A DNA stretch of 64,000 nucleotides from HT1-32 sp040219025 (GTDB lineage Bacteria; Pseudomonadota; Alphaproteobacteria; Rhodospirillales; HT1-32), in assembly GCA_040219025.1 (NCBI GenBank), contig JAVJTE010000013.1, positions 1-64,000 on the forward strand. The letters run 5' to 3'. The translations under genes and the position numbers were made by a program. The first letter of the stretch is position 1. Each line of letters opens with the position of its first letter. The notes under the pieces are model-generated. The model ran no database searches. It was not told the DNA's origin and worked only from the letters and a program-made list of their open reading frames with translations. Below, piece after piece: positions 18,538-26,759 of this stretch.

Positions 18538-19383
18538 TCAGTAGCGACCGATGGTTGCGCGCAGCCAGAGACTGGCCGCCAGCATCGGTGAGGCGGTCAG
18601 GATGGCCCGGCTGGTCGGGTCATAACCGGCTTTCGCTATCCGCCGGAGATTGGATGCCGCAACGGTTGCCAGCAGTAACAGGGGCATGGCCGCCCTGCCC
18701 TGTCTGGTGCGGGTTTGCCGGGCCTGACGGATCAGTTCATCGCCTGCTTTGGCAATCCGGGAAATAGCAGTTTTGAGTTCCGCGCTTGGTCGCAGCTCAA
18801 ACAGATCATCCAGCCCGGCACCGGATTCGGCAATGATATCGTCCGGGATGAAGCGTCGCCGGTCGCGGGAATGGAAGGGTATGGCCCGGATCAGACCGAC
18901 AACCGCATGGGCGGTTCCCGCATGTTCCACCGCCTCCAGCGTTTCCGGATCATTGATATCCAGCAGGCTGGCGGCTGCCCGGCTCAGCCCGCCCGATGTT
19001 TTTCTGGCGTAAGTGACCAGTTCGTCCAGTGTTGCCGGCGCGGTCTCGTCCAGATCAAATTCCCGGGCATCAATCAGCGGGCGGAGACTGTCGATCTCCA
19101 GACCCGACTGCTGTGCGCGATACAGGGCTTCGACAACTTCATGTTTTCGTGGCTCGTTCGCTTCGATCCCGTCGAGCGCCTCTCGCCACCATTGCAGACG
19201 GATCCGCCCGACCATCGGTTCACTGACGCTCTCCCTTGTTTTGGCGATTTCGTGGTTGAAGGCATAGAGCGCGAACAGGTTTTCACGCCTGTCAGGTGGC
19301 GCGAACAGCGCGGTCAGGAATCGGTCACGGTCATATCGCCGGATCTCGGCAGCGCAGTAGGATAAGGCGGGTTCATCTGGCAT
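18538..19383 (-). CDS. Squalene/phytoene synthase-fold protein of the NDUFAF6 (complex I assembly) type
   Basis: About 281 residues with the all-helical squalene/phytoene synthase fold. The first aspartate-rich catalytic motif is absent: the region reads ALYAFNHEIAKTRESVSEPMVGRIRLQWW, which closely matches my memory of mitochondrial NDUFAF6 rather than carotenoid or hopanoid enzymes. The second motif is also weak. No hopanoid or carotenoid genes are nearby. I therefore call it an NDUFAF6-like assembly factor, probably non-catalytic. The ATG at 19383 has AGGAA upstream; an earlier ATG at 19422 has no ribosome binding site. Confidence 0.7.
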   Translation of the reverse strand: MPDEPALSYCAAEIRRYDRDRFLTALFAPPDRRENLFALYAFNHEIAKTRESVSEPMVGRIRLQWWREALDGIEANEPRKHEVVEALYRAQQSGLEIDSLRPLIDAREFDLDETAPATLDELVTYARKTSGGLSRAAASLLDINDPETLEAVEHAGTAHAVVGLIRAIPFHSRDRRRFIPDDIIAESGAGLDDLFELRPSAELKTAISRIAKAGDELIRQARQTRTRQGRAAMPLLLLATVAASNLRRIAKAGYDPTSRAILTASPMLAASLWLRATIGRY

Positions 19384-19621
19384 CGGATGCCGTTCCTGTT
19401 GACGTGTCGTTTCGTGTGGCATTGACTTGTGGAAGTCATATTAGTTATAGAAATATAACATTTGACGTGACCTGACGGACAAACAGGTAATTATCGCAAA
19501 GATCGGGCTGATACCCGGAAAAACCGTCCCAAACCGGGAAACCGGGCTTCAAATTCCGGGTCGGAGGTTCTATGTGTCTCCCGTAGTCTTGTAACTGACA
19601 ACCAAACAAAGAAGAGGCATC

Positions 19622-20221
19622 ATGGCATTCTCACTCCCCGATCTGCCGTACGCGCAGGACGCTCTCGAGCCGCATATCACGGCAAACACGCTCAGCTTCC
19701 ACCACGGCAAGCACCACAACACCTATGTCGTCAACCTGAACGGCATGATCAAGGATGGCCCGATGGCCAATTCCTCGCTTGAGGAAATCATCAAGGCTTC
19801 GGCTGGTGACGCCTCGAAAGCCGGCGTATTCAACAATGCCGCCCAGATCTGGAATCACACCTTCTACTGGCACTCGATGAAGCCGGGTGGCGGTGGCAAG
19901 CCGACAGGCAAGCTGGCAGCGAAGATTGATGAAGATTTCGGTTCCTATGACAAGTTCGTTGAGGAATTCAAGGCAGCGGGCGCCACGCAGTTCGGCTCCG
20001 GCTGGGCATGGCTGGTTCTCGACGGCGGCAAGCTGAAGGTTACGAAAACCCCGAATGCTGACCTGCCGATGGCACATGGCCAGACGGCCCTGCTGACCTG
20101 TGACGTCTGGGAACATGCCTATTATCTCGACTTCCAGAACCGTCGCCCTGACTATCTGTCGACCTTCCTCGACAGTCTGGTCAACTGGGACTTCGCGGCG
20201 GAAAACCTCGCGAAAGCGTAA
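19622..20221 (+). CDS. sodB: Iron superoxide dismutase
   Basis: A 199-residue cytoplasmic superoxide dismutase. Metal ligands are His in LSFHHGKHHNTYV, His in AQIWNHTFYWHSM, and Asp and His in LTCDVWEHAYYLDF. The FNNAAQIWNHTFYW and GSGWAWLV stretches are typical of the iron form. There is no signal peptide. GAAGAGG lies before the ATG. About 200 bases upstream lack genes and contain several CCGG-rich segments that could fold in the leader. A clear terminator follows, so it is monocistronic. Confidence 0.95.
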   Translation: MAFSLPDLPYAQDALEPHITANTLSFHHGKHHNTYVVNLNGMIKDGPMANSSLEEIIKASAGDASKAGVFNNAAQIWNHTFYWHSMKPGGGGKPTGKLAAKIDEDFGSYDKFVEEFKAAGATQFGSGWAWLVLDGGKLKVTKTPNADLPMAHGQTALLTCDVWEHAYYLDFQNRRPDYLSTFLDSLVNWDFAAENLAKA

Positions 20222-20259
20222 GTTTCGAATATATCTCCGGCTTACCTGCCGGACCGGAA

Positions 20260-20290
20260 AACGGGCTCCTTCACAGGGGCCCGTTTTTTG
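20260..20290 (+). terminator. Rho-independent terminator of sodB
   Basis: AACGGGCTCC and GGGGCCCGTT form a 10-base stem with one G-T pair around a TTCACA loop, followed by a run of six T. Confidence 0.85.
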
Positions 20291-20323
20291 TTGTCTGTTT
20301 CAGTCTTGAAACCGGTCAGACTG

Positions 20324-20782
20324 TCACAGCCGGAAAGCCGTTTTCTTGCAGACGGTCCTCAGCACAAAGCTGGAGCGGGTCCGCTCCAGGCCCGGCAGTT
20401 GCGCCAGGGTTTTGTGGATTCGCTCGAAGTCGGCTGTGTCGGCGGCGGCGACGCGGAGCATGTAATCGGAAGACCCGGACATCAGATAACCTTCCATCAC
20501 ATCCGGCAATTCAGCCACGGCCGCTTCAAAGGCCCGGAGGGCTTCGTCGCGCTGTGAGGCGACGGTGATTTCAACAAAGATATCCGATGATTTTCCGATC
20601 GCGGTCTGGTCGACCAGCGCTACATAACGGTCGATGACGCCTTCATCTTCCAGTTGCCGGACACGCCGCAGGCAGGCGGACGGCGACAGGTTTATCTGTT
20701 CCGCCAGATCAGCGTTGGATATTCGTCCTTCAGCCTGAAGTAAATTCAGAATCTTGCGGTCTGTGGGATCAATTTCTGTCAT
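20324..20782 (-). CDS. Lrp/AsnC-family transcriptional regulator
   Basis: A 152-residue regulator. Residues 1-60 are the AsnC-type helix-turn-helix (DRKILNLLQAEGRISNADLAEQINLS, SACLRRVRQLEDEGVI). Residues 70-150 are the effector-binding RAM/ACT-like domain with GSSDYMLRV. It is divergent from alanine dehydrogenase, the usual place for an AldR-type activator that responds to alanine, so ald is the likely target. The 161-base shared interval carries a short AT-rich palindrome. Confidence 0.9.
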   Translation of the reverse strand: MTEIDPTDRKILNLLQAEGRISNADLAEQINLSPSACLRRVRQLEDEGVIDRYVALVDQTAIGKSSDIFVEITVASQRDEALRAFEAAVAELPDVMEGYLMSGSSDYMLRVAAADTADFERIHKTLAQLPGLERTRSSFVLRTVCKKTAFRL

Positions 20783-20820
20783 TGCATGATCTTTCTCTGA
20801 TTTTTAGTTTTACCGCAGAA

Positions 20821-20830
20821 TATTCGAATA
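20821..20830. promoter_or_regulatory. Palindrome TATTCGAATA in the Lrp/ald interval
   Basis: A perfect 10-base palindrome in the AT-rich DNA between the divergent regulator and ald. It is a candidate core for Lrp-type binding. The match is short, so chance is possible. Confidence 0.3.
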
Positions 20831-20943
20831 AAGTGATTAGATGTGATGAATTTCGCAAAGACATTCTGGTTTTCTCCGCGATAAACTCCAGATGAGCGGG
20901 AGAGAATTTGACTCCCGCAGCATCTGATCCGGAGAATTCAGCG

Positions 20944-22065
20944 ATGCATGTCGGCGTTCCAAAAGAAACCAAGACCCATGAAAACCGGGTTGGCCTGCCC
21001 CCGGAATCGGTTGCAGAACTCACACGCCGCGGACACCGGGTGACGGTCGAAGCGAATGCCGGTCAGGGCATCAGCAAGGCAGATGATGACTACCGGGCCG
21101 CAGGCGCAGAAATTTCTGGCGACGCTGCGGCGATCTTTGCCGAAGCCGACATGATCGTGAAGGTGAAGGAGCCGCAGGCGGCTGAACGCCGGATGCTGCG
21201 CGAGGGTCAGATTCTGTTTACCTATCTGCATCTGGCTCCGGATGCGGAACAGACCCGTGATCTGGTTGAAAGTGGCGCGATTTGTATTGCTTACGAGACC
21301 GTGACCGGTGCTGACGGACGCGGTCTGCCGCTGCTGACCCCGATGTCGCAAGTCGCCGGACGGCTGTCAATTCAGGCGGGCGCTCATGCGATGGAATGGA
21401 TCAATGGTGGTCGCGGTGTTCTGCTGGGCGGTGTGCCGGGCGTCCGGCCGGCAAAAGTGACAGTGATCGGTGGCGGTGTGGTTGGCGAGAACGCGATTCA
21501 GATGGCGCTTGGTCTGGGGGCTGATATCTCGGTGCTGGATCGGGACGTCACCGTGCTGGACCGTCTGTCCCATCGCTATGGCCCTGCCCTGACGACACTC
21601 TATTCAACAGCGGCAGCACTGGAAGAAGAAGTCCTGTCAGCGGATCTGGTGATTGGTGCCGTACTGGTTGCCGGTGCGGAGGCCCCGAAACTGGTTACAG
21701 CTGACATGGTCCGGCGGATGAAGGCGCGTGCGGTGATGGTCGATGTGGCCATTGATCAGGGAGGGTGTTTCGAGACATCGCACGCGACAACCCATCCGGA
21801 GCCGACCTATGTGGTGGATGATGTCGTGCATTATTGCGTGGCGAACATGCCAAGCGCGGTTCCCGGGACATCGACCTATGCGCTGAACAATGTCACGCTG
21901 CCTTATGTACTGGCACTTGCCGACAAGGGGGACGCAGGCGCATTGCTGTCAGTTCCGGGCTTCCTGCCGGGACTGAATGTGTACAGGGGGCAGGTTACCT
22001 GTCAGGCGGTCGCTGAGGAACTGGGTTATGATCATGCGGACGCGGCGAGAATTCTGGCGTCATAG
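20944..22065 (+). CDS. ald: Alanine dehydrogenase
   Basis: A 373-residue NAD-dependent enzyme that interconverts L-alanine and pyruvate plus ammonia. The N terminus MHVGVPKETKTHENRVGL is the family signature. KVKEPQ carries a substrate-binding lysine, HLAPD a catalytic histidine region, and VIGGGVVGENAIQMALGLGA is the NAD-binding Rossmann motif. I use the ATG at 20944 (GGAGA about nine bases upstream) rather than an ATG 12 codons earlier. The divergent Lrp-type regulator probably controls it. Confidence 0.96.
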   Translation: MHVGVPKETKTHENRVGLPPESVAELTRRGHRVTVEANAGQGISKADDDYRAAGAEISGDAAAIFAEADMIVKVKEPQAAERRMLREGQILFTYLHLAPDAEQTRDLVESGAICIAYETVTGADGRGLPLLTPMSQVAGRLSIQAGAHAMEWINGGRGVLLGGVPGVRPAKVTVIGGGVVGENAIQMALGLGADISVLDRDVTVLDRLSHRYGPALTTLYSTAAALEEEVLSADLVIGAVLVAGAEAPKLVTADMVRRMKARAVMVDVAIDQGGCFETSHATTHPEPTYVVDDVVHYCVANMPSAVPGTSTYALNNVTLPYVLALADKGDAGALLSVPGFLPGLNVYRGQVTCQAVAEELGYDHADAARILAS

Positions 22066-22082
22066 CGGCAACGACTGTCCGC

Positions 22083-22772
22083 TCAGCCCTTGCCGATCTG
22101 TTTGCGGAAGAAGCCGGTTCTGACGGCATCCATCAGGCGGACGACGCCGGCGGCTGCATGGCCGGCAGCGCGGGCATCCCAGTGACGCAGGCGTTGATTG
22201 CGGTGCTGGACGGTGCGGGCATCGGGTACCCGCTCCTCCAGCGCGTTGCGGGCAAGGGCGTAGGTTGCTTCGTCATGGGCCTGCTTCATGCGTTTCCAGA
22301 GCATGCGGCTCAATCGCTCGACCATGGCCTCGGTAAATTCTGCGGTTGCCTGTCGTCTGGCCTGCGGGTTGCGTTTTGACTGATAGACCCGCCCCTCCCT
22401 GAATGTTTTCAGCCCGTCTTCAACAGCCCGGTTCAGCACCTCCGTCAGGTAGACAGCGATATCCGGCCCGGGTGCCTTGCCGATATAGCGGACGGTCATC
22501 GTCCGGTCCGGCTCCGGCTGAAAGAAGACGGCGGTGTTGGTTGACATGGAGACCCAGCGCCAGAGCCGGTCACGCGGGGTCAGGCGTTTGCCGTGCTTGA
22601 CGATACTGGCTTCATCAAGACTGGTGACAGTCTCACTGAGGCCGTGACGCAGCATCAGGTCCAGCGCCTTTTCGGCAGCGACGGCGGCTTCGGCTTCCGT
22701 GCAGCCATTTTCGACGGTCATGGCTCGCAGTCGGCGTATGCGGTCGCGAATCTGTTCGATGTCAGTGATCAA
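22083..22772 (-). CDS. DUF2786-domain protein
   Basis: A 229-residue cytoplasmic protein with an N-terminal DUF2786 pattern (IRDRIRRLRAMTVENGCTEAEAAVAAEKALDLM, residues 9-42) and a following region like the partner domain often fused to it. The function is unknown. The chain is basic and rich in Arg and Ala near the C terminus. The assumed start is TTG at 22772 with only a weak ribosome binding site, so the true start may differ. It is convergent with ald, 17 bases apart. Confidence 0.7.
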   Translation of the reverse strand: MITDIEQIRDRIRRLRAMTVENGCTEAEAAVAAEKALDLMLRHGLSETVTSLDEASIVKHGKRLTPRDRLWRWVSMSTNTAVFFQPEPDRTMTVRYIGKAPGPDIAVYLTEVLNRAVEDGLKTFREGRVYQSKRNPQARRQATAEFTEAMVERLSRMLWKRMKQAHDEATYALARNALEERVPDARTVQHRNQRLRHWDARAAGHAAAGVVRLMDAVRTGFFRKQIGKG

Positions 22773-22917
22773 GGGCTGGTCCGGTATCGGATGAATGCTC
22801 TGATCTTCATTTCAGACTCAGGCGTCCGGTGCAACAATCGGATTGCGCCGGGGTGATTCTTCGCATGGTCTCTGTCCCGGCTTCTTTTCCGGAATATGAC
22901 GCGTCAGGTTTTTGATT

Positions 22918-24132
22918 ATGGATAGTCTCAGCATCAAACAGGCGCGACGGATCGCGCTGGCCGCCCAGGGCTTCATCCCGACCCGCCGCCGTGGCCGGCG
23001 CGCAGACCGGCGGCATTTTGATGCAGTTCTGAATGACCTGCAGCTCCTGCAGATCGATTCGGTGAATGTGCTGGAACGCTCGCATTATCTCCCTTTGTTT
23101 TCCCGCCTCGGCAATTATCGCAAAAGCCTGCTTGATGAAGCGGTTGACGGCCCACCCCGCAAACGCGGCTATTTCGAATACTGGGCACATGAGGCATCAA
23201 TCCTGCCACTGGAGGCCCAGCCGCTGTTTCGCTGGCGGATGCAGGATGCGCTGGACGGTGTCGGGCCGTGGAAGGGTATCGCCCGCTTCGGTCATGAGAA
23301 GCAGTCCTATGTCAATGAGGTGCTGGCAATGGTCCGGGATCAGGGCCCGGTTCGCGTGGGCGACATTTCAGGTGACGAAAAGCGCAAGGGATCCTGGTGG
23401 GGCTGGCAGGATTCGAAGATCGCGATGGAATGGCTGTTCTGGACCGGGCGGGTTACCTCTGCACGGCGGGTCAATTTCGAGCGGCATTATGACCTGACCG
23501 AACGGGTCATTCCGGCAGATATCATGAACCAGCCGACACCGGACCCGGCAGAGGCGCATCGCAGGCTGCTGCGGCTGGCAGCGGCAAGCCTGGGCATCGC
23601 GACTGAGCCCGATCTGCGCGACTATTTTCGCCTGTCAGCGGCGCAGTCGAAACCGCGGGTTGCGGAACTTGCCGAGGCGGGGGATCTGATCCCGGTTGCG
23701 GTAGAGGGCTGGGATCAGCCGGCCTGGCTCTGGCAGAATTATGTGCTGCCGGGACGTGCCATCTGCCGCGCCCTGCTGTCGCCGTTTGATCCGCTGGTAT
23801 GGTTTCGTCCGCGAACGGAACGCCTGTTTGATTTTCACTACCGGCTGGAAATCTATACCCCGGCAGAGAAGCGCCGGTTCGGCTATTACGTTCTGCCGTT
23901 CCTGCTGGGGGACAGTCTGGTCGGCCGGGTCGATCTGAAAGCTGACCGGGCGGTGGGCGTGCTGCGGGTGCGTGGGGCTTATGCGGAACAGCCGGCAGGT
24001 CTGAATGATACCGCGAAGGCCCTCGCAGAAGAGTTGCGGCTGATGGCTGACTGGCTGAATCTGGAGACTGTTGCTGTCGAAGAGCGGGGCAATATGGCCC
24101 CTGCCCTTCGACAGTTTTGCGGCGCCGGTTGA
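22918..24132 (+). CDS. YcaQ-like winged-helix protein (HTH_42 family DNA glycosylase)
   Basis: A 404-residue protein of the family that includes E. coli YcaQ/AlkX, which opens interstrand crosslinks, and Streptomyces AlkZ. Family features: SIKQARRIALAAQG at the start, the LQLLQIDSVNVLERSHYLPLFSRLG segment with the Q-x-D catalytic motif (Q-I-D), and the late LLSPFDPLVWFRPRTERLFDF stretch. The ATG at 22918 is used; a TTG two codons earlier is possible. No other repair gene is adjacent. Confidence 0.85.
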   Translation: MDSLSIKQARRIALAAQGFIPTRRRGRRADRRHFDAVLNDLQLLQIDSVNVLERSHYLPLFSRLGNYRKSLLDEAVDGPPRKRGYFEYWAHEASILPLEAQPLFRWRMQDALDGVGPWKGIARFGHEKQSYVNEVLAMVRDQGPVRVGDISGDEKRKGSWWGWQDSKIAMEWLFWTGRVTSARRVNFERHYDLTERVIPADIMNQPTPDPAEAHRRLLRLAAASLGIATEPDLRDYFRLSAAQSKPRVAELAEAGDLIPVAVEGWDQPAWLWQNYVLPGRAICRALLSPFDPLVWFRPRTERLFDFHYRLEIYTPAEKRRFGYYVLPFLLGDSLVGRVDLKADRAVGVLRVRGAYAEQPAGLNDTAKALAEELRLMADWLNLETVAVEERGNMAPALRQFCGAG

Positions 24133-24507
24133 TCAACTGACGGGTGTGACAGCCGCTACACGGAATGTGCGCATATGGTCGTCATGTTCCTTGATTGAAA
24201 CATATTCGCCTTCAACAAACCGGTGATCGCCGAAACGGTAACCGGTCTCATCATCGTCTGCGTCACCATTGATATCATAATGGAAGGCCCATGATCCGCC
24301 CGGTTTCCGGACGAGATGACCGACTTCGTCGTCGTCATCCCCCCAGAAACGTCTGACTCTGCAACGAGCTTTCTGTGTCCGGAACTGTTCTGCCTGAATC
24401 AGGTTATCGGAGCCCAGAGGTGCGACGAACTCGTAGCCGCGCGTGGTGCTGCCATCCGGAAAGTCATGATCTCGGGCCAGTTCAAGTCTGATTTTACTCA
24501 GCGACAT
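24133..24507 (-). CDS. Conserved hypothetical protein, 124 residues
   Basis: A small soluble acidic protein with no signal peptide. It contains a WGDDDDEVGHLVRKPGGSW segment and a C-terminal barrel-like part (GDHRFVEGEYVSIKEHDD). I do not recognise a named family. AAGGAG lies seven bases before the ATG. It starts 12 bases after the universal stress protein stop on the same strand, so it is probably its operon partner and shares its control. It ends directly next to the YcaQ-like gene. Confidence 0.75.
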   Translation of the reverse strand: MSLSKIRLELARDHDFPDGSTTRGYEFVAPLGSDNLIQAEQFRTQKARCRVRRFWGDDDDEVGHLVRKPGGSWAFHYDINGDADDDETGYRFGDHRFVEGEYVSIKEHDDHMRTFRVAAVTPVS

Positions 24508-24519
24508 GCCTGCTTCTCC

Positions 24520-25359
24520 TTAATGTGACATCAGCAGTGGTGTCGTCATGTTTTTCAGCATATGGCGTGAGACACCGCTGAAGATAAATTCGGCAAACCG
24601 CGTATGCCCGTAGGCACCCATCACCAGCAGGTCGGCATTGGCATCTGACAGTCGGGCAAGCAGTTCGTCACCGGGGTGAAGGCTGCCACCGGATGACACA
24701 GAAACCTCACAGGTGACGCCATGGCGGGCGAGAGCCGTGGCGATTTCACTGCCCGGAATGACGGTTTGGCCGTTTTTTTCACTTTGCTCGACAGAGAGAA
24801 TGGTGACCATTTCAGCACGTTTCAGCTCAGGCAGGGCATCAAAGGCGGCACGGGCCGATTCACGGCTGCCGTTCCAGGCCAGCATGATACGCCGGCCAAA
24901 CTCCCCGGCCCCGCTGAAGGCGGGAACGATCAGAACGGGCCTGCCACAGCCAATCAGCAGTTCTTCGGCAACCCCGGCATAATTGGGGTCCGGGTTTTCA
25001 CTGTCAGTCTGCGGTGCAATCAGGATGTCGGCCATGCGGGCCTGCTGGATGATCTCGTTCGCTGTCTGGTAGTAGCCGGTATCCGCATGGCGCCATTCGG
25101 CGCTGAACGGCTGCCCTGACATCGCTTTTTCGAACCGGGCATGGATGTTGTCAGCTTCTTCCCTGAAGTTCTCGGCATGTGCCTTGAGAATTTCAGCGGT
25201 CATGCCCGGGCCCACATCCGGGAAAATCTGAACTTTCGGTGTCACAAACAGGCCAATTACATGACTGTCATGGCGAGTTGCCATCGTGACAGCCGCTTTA
25301 ATCAGACCATCCGCACTCTTCTCATTATTGAAGTAAACAAGAATGGTTTTGTAGGACAT
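24520..25359 (-). CDS. Tandem universal stress protein
   Basis: A 279-residue protein with two UspA domains (about 1-140 and 150-279). The second keeps the ATP-binding G-x2-G-x9-G-S/T pattern (MGAYGHTRFAEFIFSGVSRH). The first is more divergent. GGGAGGG lies just before the ATG. A perfect TTGAT-N4-ATCAA site about 61 bases upstream suggests control by an FNR/FixK-type regulator, common for Usp genes induced by low oxygen. The downstream 124-residue gene is probably cotranscribed. Confidence 0.9.
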   Translation of the reverse strand: MSYKTILVYFNNEKSADGLIKAAVTMATRHDSHVIGLFVTPKVQIFPDVGPGMTAEILKAHAENFREEADNIHARFEKAMSGQPFSAEWRHADTGYYQTANEIIQQARMADILIAPQTDSENPDPNYAGVAEELLIGCGRPVLIVPAFSGAGEFGRRIMLAWNGSRESARAAFDALPELKRAEMVTILSVEQSEKNGQTVIPGSEIATALARHGVTCEVSVSSGGSLHPGDELLARLSDANADLLVMGAYGHTRFAEFIFSGVSRHMLKNMTTPLLMSH

Positions 25360-25419
25360 TTCGCCCTCCCGATTGTGGTTTGATAGATCAGATATTAGAC
25401 GCGAGATGGCGCTGACGCG

Positions 25420-25433
25420 TTGATCCGTATCAA
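25420..25433. promoter_or_regulatory. FNR/FixK-type binding site
   Basis: TTGATCCGTATCAA is a perfect TTGAT-N4-ATCAA palindrome between the divergent universal stress gene and the APC permease gene. Its centre is about 67 bases from the usp start and 109 from the permease start. Confidence 0.6.
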
Positions 25434-25535
25434 TGAATCCGGATTTCTTTCGTCATTCGGATTGCGATGCATCAATGCCGATAAACAATTTGAATGTGAT
25501 GCTTTCCGTCATCTCCATCCCGTTGGGAAACGAAT

Positions 25536-26759
25536 ATGCAGAAACCTGTTGCCCTGCGACGACGGTTGGGTTTGACGCTGCTGGTTCTCTATGGCGTTGG
25601 GGTGACGGTTGGGGCCGGCATTTATGTTCTGATAGGTGCCGCTGCACGCGAGAGCGGTATGAGCGCGCCGATTGCTTTTCTGGTTTCTGCCTTTGTGATG
25701 TCCTTTACGGCGGCATCATTTGCTGAATTATCCGCCCGGTTCCCGGTCAGCGCCGGAGAGGCCGCCTATGTTCAGGCGGGATTCGGTTCAGACATATTGT
25801 CGCTTGTGACGGGGGCGCTGGTGGTCGGTGCAGGCATTGTTTCCTCTGCTGCGATAACCGTTGGTTCCGTCGGTTATATCTCTGAATTCACAGCACTTTC
25901 TCCGGTTCTACTGAAGATGGTTGTGGTGATTGCCGTCTGTGCTGTTGCCTGCTGGGGCATTCTGGAATCTGTGGTTCTTGCGGCAGTGTTCACCGTCATC
26001 GAGGTTGGTGGTCTCATCGTGATCGTCATTGCAGGTCTGGTCAGTGATCCGGCGATGATGTTGCGGATGAACGAGGTTCTGCCGCCGCCTGGTGATATGT
26101 CGGCATTTTTCGGAATTGGCAGTGCGGCATTGATCGCTTTTTTCGCCTTCATCGGATTTGAGGATATGGTGAATGTCGCTGAAGAGACTGTTGATCCCGT
26201 CCGGAACATGCCCCGTGCAATCGCCCTGACGCTATTCATCACAACGCTGATTTATGTCGGTGTTGTCTATGTTGCGGTGATGACGGTACCACCGGCAGAA
26301 CTGGCGGTATCGGATGCACCGCTGGCGCTGGTTGCGGCCAGGGTCGGTGGTGTGAGCCCGCTGGTGATTACCGGAATTGCGATCATTGCGACTCTGAATA
26401 CGATCATCATTCAGGTCATCATGGCATCAAGGGTAGTGTACGGGGTGGCAGGCCGGGGACAGTTGCCATTGTTCCTGGCCCGGATTAACCCGCTTACCCG
26501 AACGCCGGTAATTGCAACAATCGCGATTTCCCTGATCGTTCTTGTCCTTGCGCTGGGTTTCAATGTTGAGCGGCTGGCGGCAACGACGTCGCAGATTGCG
26601 CTGACCATCTTCACTCTCGTGAACTTGTCGCTTATCTGTCTCAAGTTTCGCCGCGAAACGCCGCCTGCCGCATTGAACCTGCCGGTCTGGGTGCCGGTAT
26701 CAGGCGTTGTCTGCTGCCTCGGTTTACTGGCTGTCGACATTACGCAGTTCTGGCTTTGA
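25536..26759 (+). CDS. APC-family amino acid permease
   Basis: A 407-residue inner-membrane transporter with about eleven to twelve hydrophobic segments. The N-terminal GVGVTVGAGIYVLIGAAA stretch is the APC substrate-binding helix 1 signature, and FFAFIGFEDMVNVAEET is the helix 6 signature with the usual acidic follow-up. It is somewhat short at the C terminus. The substrate is unknown. The 3' end overlaps the acyl-CoA synthetase gene on the other strand by 36 bases. Confidence 0.88.
   Translation: MQKPVALRRRLGLTLLVLYGVGVTVGAGIYVLIGAAARESGMSAPIAFLVSAFVMSFTAASFAELSARFPVSAGEAAYVQAGFGSDILSLVTGALVVGAGIVSSAAITVGSVGYISEFTALSPVLLKMVVVIAVCAVACWGILESVVLAAVFTVIEVGGLIVIVIAGLVSDPAMMLRMNEVLPPPGDMSAFFGIGSAALIAFFAFIGFEDMVNVAEETVDPVRNMPRAIALTLFITTLIYVGVVYVAVMTVPPAELAVSDAPLALVAARVGGVSPLVITGIAIIATLNTIIIQVIMASRVVYGVAGRGQLPLFLARINPLTRTPVIATIAISLIVLVLALGFNVERLAATTSQIALTIFTLVNLSLICLKFRRETPPAALNLPVWVPVSGVVCCLGLLAVDITQFWL

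Noticed and set aside
18538..19383. Phytoene or squalene synthase in a carotenoid or hopanoid pathway
   Set aside because: The first Asp-rich catalytic motif is missing and no pathway gene is nearby.
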